Of a stretch of 64,000 nucleotides of DNA, positions 60,325 to 64,000 are shown one piece after another. A program made the translations under genes and the position numbers. Source of the DNA: Lachnotalea sp. AF33-28 (GTDB taxonomy: Bacteria; Bacillota; Clostridia; Lachnospirales; Lachnospiraceae); the NCBI RefSeq assembly GCF_003477885.1, contig NZ_QUEE01000006.1:217217-281216 (forward strand), read 5' to 3'. Position 1 is the first letter of the stretch, and every line of letters starts with the position of its first letter. The notes under the pieces are model-generated. The model searched no databases, was not told where the DNA came from, and saw only the letters and a program-made list of their open reading frames with translations.

Positions 60325-62283
60325 ATGAAAGTTACATTAAAGGATGGATCTGTAAAGGAATACGGTGAGGCGAAATCTGTATACGATATTGCGCTGGATA
60401 TCAGCGAAGGGCTCGCCAGAGCAGCCTGCGCCGGTGAGATCGACGGAGCCGTGGCCGATCTGCGCACCGTGGTGGAGGACGACTGTGCGCTGAACATTCT
60501 GACTTTTCAGGATGAGAAAGGGAAAGCTGCATACAGGCATACGGTGAGCCATGTGCTGGCAGAGGCTGTGAAAAGGCTGTATCCGGAAGCAAAGCTGGCA
60601 ATAGGCCCCTCCATTGATACGGGTTTTTATTATGATTTCGACATGCCTCCGCTTACCAGAGAGGATCTGGATAAAATCGAAGCGGAAATGAAGAAAATCA
60701 TCAAAGAAGGCGCCCGTCTGGAGAAGTTTACTCTGCCCCGGGAGGAAGCGGTCAAATTTATGGAGGACAGACAGGAGCCCTATAAGGTGGAGCTGATCCG
60801 GGACCTGCCGGAGGATGCGGTAATTTCCTTCTACCGCCAGGGCGAGTTTGTGGATCTGTGTGCAGGCCCTCATCTGATGAGCACCAGGCCGATCAAGGCT
60901 TTTAAACTGATCTCGTCTTCCGGCGCTTATTGGAGAGGCAGCGAGAAGAATAAGATGCTGACCAGGATTTACGGAACCGCCTTTACCAAAAAAGAGGAGC
61001 TGAACGAGTATCTGGAGTATCTTGAAAATATCAAGAAGCGTGACCACAACAAGCTTGGCAGGGATATGGAACTGTTTACTACGGTGGACGTGATTGGACA
61101 GGGGCTTCCCCTTCTGATGCCAAAGGGGGCTAAAATCATCCAAACTCTCCAGAGGTGGATTGAGGATGAGGAAGAGCGCCGCGGCTACATGAGGACGAAA
61201 ACTCCGCTGATGGCCAAAAAGGATCTGTATGAGATTTCCGATCATTGGAACCATTATAAGGAAGGCATGTTTGTGCTGGGCGATGAGTCCGATCCGGAGT
61301 CCGAGGTGTTTGCGCTGCGCCCCATGACCTGCCCGTTCCAGTATTATGTGTATAAAGCCAGCCAAAAGTCTTACAGAGATCTGCCCTGCAGGTATGGGGA
61401 GACTTCCACACTGTTTCGCAATGAGGATTCCGGAGAAATGCATGGGCTGACCCGCGTGCGCCAGTTTACGATTTCAGAGGGACATCTGATTGTCACTCCG
61501 GAGCAGGTGGAAGAGGAATTTGCAGGATGCCTCGATCTGGCCAGATACTGTCTGAAGACGCTTGGAATAGAGGAGGATGTCACCTACCGCTTTTCCAAAT
61601 GGGATCCGAACAACAAGGACAAATACCTGGGAGATGCGGCGCAGTGGGAAAAGACTCAGGACCGCATGCGTGAGATACTGATACATCTTGGGGTGGAGTT
61701 TACGGAAGAGGAGGGCGAGGCTGCCTTCTATGGCCCCAAGCTCGACATTCAGATCAAAAATGTATATGGGAAAGAAGACACCATCATCACGATTCAGCTG
61801 GACTTTGCGCTGGCAGAGCGTTTCGATATGTATTATGTGGATAAAGACGGGGAGAAAAAGCGTCCCTTTATCATTCACAGGACCAGCATGGGCTGCTATG
61901 AGCGCACACTGGCAACCCTGATTGAAAAATATGAAGGCCTGTTCCCCACCTGGCTGTGCCCGGAGCAGGTCAGGGTGCTGCCGATATCCGAAAAATACCA
62001 TGCGTATGCGAAAAAGGTGGATGCAGAGCTGAAGGCCAACAATATTTTGAGCACGGTGGATGAACGCTCAGAAAAGATCGGTTATAAGATCCGCGAGGCC
62101 CGCCTGGATAAGGTGCCTTATATGCTGGTGGTTGGACAGAAGGAAGAGGAAGAGAACAAAGTTTCCGTCAGAAGCAGGTTTAACGGGGATGAAGGGGAGA
62201 AGAATCTGGAATCGTTTATCGATGATATCTGCAAAGAGATCCGCACAAAAGAGATCAGAAAGATCAATGTATCCAACCAATAG
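60325..62283 (+). CDS. thrS: Threonyl-tRNA synthetase
   Basis: Charges tRNA-Thr. The 652-residue class II enzyme has an N-terminal TGS domain (1-62), the editing domain with HTVSHVLAEAVKRLYPEAKL and CAGPHLMSTRPI, the catalytic core with motif 2 (PCRYGETSTLFRNEDSGEMHGL) recognisable by RYGE and HGLTRVR, motif 3 HRTSMGCYERTLATLIE, and the anticodon-binding domain from about 545. AAAGGA before 60325 fixes the start. T-box controlled. Confidence 0.95.
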   Translation: MKVTLKDGSVKEYGEAKSVYDIALDISEGLARAACAGEIDGAVADLRTVVEDDCALNILTFQDEKGKAAYRHTVSHVLAEAVKRLYPEAKLAIGPSIDTGFYYDFDMPPLTREDLDKIEAEMKKIIKEGARLEKFTLPREEAVKFMEDRQEPYKVELIRDLPEDAVISFYRQGEFVDLCAGPHLMSTRPIKAFKLISSSGAYWRGSEKNKMLTRIYGTAFTKKEELNEYLEYLENIKKRDHNKLGRDMELFTTVDVIGQGLPLLMPKGAKIIQTLQRWIEDEEERRGYMRTKTPLMAKKDLYEISDHWNHYKEGMFVLGDESDPESEVFALRPMTCPFQYYVYKASQKSYRDLPCRYGETSTLFRNEDSGEMHGLTRVRQFTISEGHLIVTPEQVEEEFAGCLDLARYCLKTLGIEEDVTYRFSKWDPNNKDKYLGDAAQWEKTQDRMREILIHLGVEFTEEEGEAAFYGPKLDIQIKNVYGKEDTIITIQLDFALAERFDMYYVDKDGEKKRPFIIHRTSMGCYERTLATLIEKYEGLFPTWLCPEQVRVLPISEKYHAYAKKVDAELKANNILSTVDERSEKIGYKIREARLDKVPYMLVVGQKEEEENKVSVRSRFNGDEGEKNLESFIDDICKEIRTKEIRKINVSNQ

Positions 62284-62295
62284 TCTGTAAACAGA

Positions 62296-62332
62296 AAAAA
62301 GCCTTCGGAGCGTGACCTCCGAAGGCTTTTTC
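62296..62332 (+). terminator. Terminator of thrS
   Basis: AAAAAGCCTTCGGAG pairs perfectly with CTCCGAAGGCTTTTT. The T run on both sides means it can also stop minus-strand transcripts from the DUF1540 gene. Confidence 0.9.
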
Positions 62333-62362
62333 ACCTCTGCGGCAGAAACCGCATGTTTTTTG

Positions 62363-62677
62363 TTACCTCATCTTAAAGGTTGCGCATGCGGTTCCGTCCA
62401 CTTTGGATGTCTGACCGCCGATAATGTCGATGCGCTGTGCGCGGCACATGCGGTCTTCATTATATACGCAGTTAAAGGCTTCGCATTCCACAGTGAGGCC
62501 GGTGTTGGGTGTCTCGTAGCTGTTGGTGAACTGCGCTTCGTTCTTTTTATCAAAGCTTGCGCAGGCTGTATCCTCACAGTCACAGGCTTCATATCCGTCT
62601 ACCAGGATTGAGTTCTTACAGCAGCATTTGTCTGCATTGTGCATGCAGCTGGTGACATCACATCTTAAATTGGTCAT
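62363..62677 (-). CDS. DUF1540 cysteine-rich protein (two domains)
   Basis: A 104-residue protein with two DUF1540 units, each with the C-x4-C-x-C-type pattern: LRCDVTSCMHNADKCCCKNS with CEDTACASF, and VECEAFNCVYNEDRMCRAQ with GTACATF. The spaced cysteines suggest a small metal site. The family is common in spore-formers and has no assigned function. GGAGG lies before the start. Confidence 0.88.
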   Translation of the reverse strand: MTNLRCDVTSCMHNADKCCCKNSILVDGYEACDCEDTACASFDKKNEAQFTNSYETPNTGLTVECEAFNCVYNEDRMCRAQRIDIIGGQTSKVDGTACATFKMR

Positions 62678-62787
62678 GGTTCATACCTCCTTCATTTCCT
62701 GCCTTTGCAGATTCGCAGGGTTCCCGGATAGTATTTGCAGGCCGCCGCAGAATATACCGGAAAAGAAGGCTGTACAGCTGCGTTATT

Positions 62788-63942
62788 TTACCACAGAAAC
62801 AGGCCGCTGCCTTTTAATTTAAAGACTGCTTCGATGAAAAAGTAGTCGCCGTATATGATATTAAATTCATGATGCCGGTCGTGGTAGGCGGCGGTGCAGT
62901 TTTGTATGATGCAGTCACATTCCGTTCCCCAGAGGCTGCGTTCCTGTTCCAGGGCTTTCAGCATCTTTAATGCAGCATTTTGATAAAGCCCCTTTTCATA
63001 TTCCTTACAGCAGCCGGCAATTTCGATCAGCCCGCAGGAGGCGATGGCCGCTGCGGTGGAATCTTCCCAGTAAGGCTCTGCCGGCTGCCGGAAATCCACC
63101 GGGATCAGTCCGCTGTCCGGAATGTTGGCCAGGAAATAGTGGGCTACGCGTTTTGCCGTATCCAGATACTCCTGTTTGCCGGTATGTATGTAGCTTAAGA
63201 CAAAACCGTACAGCGCCCAGGCCTGTCCGCGTGTCCAGGAAGATCCGTTTTCATATCCCTGTCCGCCGTAGGTACATACTTTTTCGCCGGTCTCAGGATC
63301 AAATTCCACAATATGGTTGGTGGAACCGTCCGGGCGGATGAAGCTGGCCATCGCTGTATCCGCGTGCATCATCGCGATCTGGCGGAAACGGGGATCCTTT
63401 GTTTCTTCGCTGGCCCAGTAAAGCAGATTCAGATTCATCATGCAGTCGATGATCGCCCATCCGGTGGTGTCCTCATTGTCATGTTCATTCCATGCGCGGA
63501 TAAAACGGCCCACAGGGTTGAATCGTCCTGCCAGCAGATTCGCTGCATGAAGCCCGCGCCGCCGCCCATCTGCACTGCCGGTTTCACGGTAGTCTGCCAC
63601 CGCGGTCGGGAGCCACATAAATCCCAAATCGTGATGCAGGCCGTAAAACTGTTCAAAGCAGGTATCCAGAAGCTCCTCGGAATGCCGGGCGATGTCCGCG
63701 TATTTTTGATTGCCGGTTTCATGATAGAGCTGCCACATGATGCCGCCCCAGAAGCCGTTGGTCCACCAGGCGATGCCGTCATCGTGGCGGATATCCCAGC
63801 TTTGATCGGAACGGTCATCATGCACACCGTCAACGGTGGTGTACGGGATCTTATGTTTGGATTTATCACTGACCCAGTCCATTTTCTGAATGATTTTGTC
63901 CGCAGTTTCATTTACCCACTGCATATCCTGTTCTTTCAGCAT
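62788..63942 (-). CDS. Unsaturated glucuronyl hydrolase, GH88 family
   Basis: Cytoplasmic (alpha/alpha)6-barrel enzyme that removes the unsaturated uronic acid left by polysaccharide lyases on glycosaminoglycan or pectin-like oligosaccharides. The 384-residue protein has Asp105 in HHDLGFMW and Asp166 in GWAIIDCMMNLNLL, matching the catalytic pair of characterised UGL enzymes, plus GSSWTRGQAWALYG. No signal peptide. GAGGAGG precedes the start. Its transcript begins near the right edge; further genes of its locus may lie outside the window. Confidence 0.9.
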   Translation of the reverse strand: MLKEQDMQWVNETADKIIQKMDWVSDKSKHKIPYTTVDGVHDDRSDQSWDIRHDDGIAWWTNGFWGGIMWQLYHETGNQKYADIARHSEELLDTCFEQFYGLHHDLGFMWLPTAVADYRETGSADGRRRGLHAANLLAGRFNPVGRFIRAWNEHDNEDTTGWAIIDCMMNLNLLYWASEETKDPRFRQIAMMHADTAMASFIRPDGSTNHIVEFDPETGEKVCTYGGQGYENGSSWTRGQAWALYGFVLSYIHTGKQEYLDTAKRVAHYFLANIPDSGLIPVDFRQPAEPYWEDSTAAAIASCGLIEIAGCCKEYEKGLYQNAALKMLKALEQERSLWGTECDCIIQNCTAAYHDRHHEFNIIYGDYFFIEAVFKLKGSGLFLW

Positions 63943-64000
63943 ATAGAACCTCCTCGTATAATAAGTTTGTAAGCAAGAAATATCGCTTATGAACTTATTC

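Noticed and set aside
1..64000. tRNA, rRNA, prophage or integrative element
   Set aside because: No cloverleaf, rRNA segment, integrase, attachment-site repeat or phage structural gene was found on reading both strands.

Overview
The window reads as one chromosomal segment of an anaerobic, fermentative, Gram-positive gut-type Clostridia, most likely a Lachnospiraceae member (inference). Support: a 1181-residue pyruvate:ferredoxin oxidoreductase, tRNA-sensing T-box leaders before tyrS and thrS, a tandem glycine riboswitch, BceRS-BceAB and YtrA-type modules, an Rpn-family protein with the repeat-bearing tail typical of these bacteria, strong AGGAGG ribosome sites, and no outer-membrane machinery. 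I see no rRNA, tRNA, phage, insertion sequence or CRISPR array.

Layout. 1-2.0 kb: end of an unidentified membrane protein, aroE, two palindromic intergenic elements and an HD hydrolase. 2.0-6.6 kb: peptide-antibiotic sensing and efflux module (permease, ATPase, histidine kinase, response regulator, all on minus). 6.7-12.4 kb: a small ORF, a Cro/CI regulator, PFOR and asparaginase. 12.5-15.4 kb: three-gene operon of Gfo/Idh/MocA dehydrogenase, C_GCAxxG_C_C protein and a GH32 protein that lacks its catalytic nucleophile. 15.6-19.4 kb: RclA-like flavoprotein and a GntR-ABC transporter operon with a palindromic operator. 19.4-26.6 kb: complete glycine cleavage operon gcvT-gcvH-gcvPA-gcvPB-lplA-lpd behind a tandem glycine riboswitch with terminator. 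26.6-36.6 kb: SPFH protein with a ribbon-helix-helix partner, KdpDE-like two-component system, Na/Pi symporter, DUF368 lipid carrier transporter, CBS/CorC membrane protein, T-box-tyrS, esterase. 36.7-42.1 kb: TetR regulator divergent from an MMPL exporter and its heptad-repeat partner, with three matching operators. 42.2-46.1 kb: tandem 75-bp repeats, membrane-bound XRE regulator, a structured leader before a COG2509 flavoprotein, and an Rpn-type nuclease.

46.6-60.0 kb is the most interesting region: a nine-gene, single-direction locus of type VII secretion (T7SS) type. It encodes an EssC-like FtsK/SpoIIIE ATPase, a YukD-like ubiquitin-fold protein, two WXG100 proteins, a DUF6382-like/FHA protein, a PP2C phosphatase, a transmembrane Ser/Thr kinase with tetratricopeptide-like ectodomain, a small membrane protein and a 1199-residue surface protein with Ig-like repeats. 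EsaA, EssA and a recognisable EssB are absent. FHA domains in the ATPase and in the DUF6382 protein, next to a kinase/phosphatase pair, suggest a secretion system gated by phosphothreonine signalling (inference). The window ends with T-box-thrS, a DUF1540 protein and a GH88 unsaturated glucuronyl hydrolase.

Four families of short palindromic intergenic repeats recur across the window. One of them places a hairpin just upstream of ribosome binding sites in three unrelated operons.
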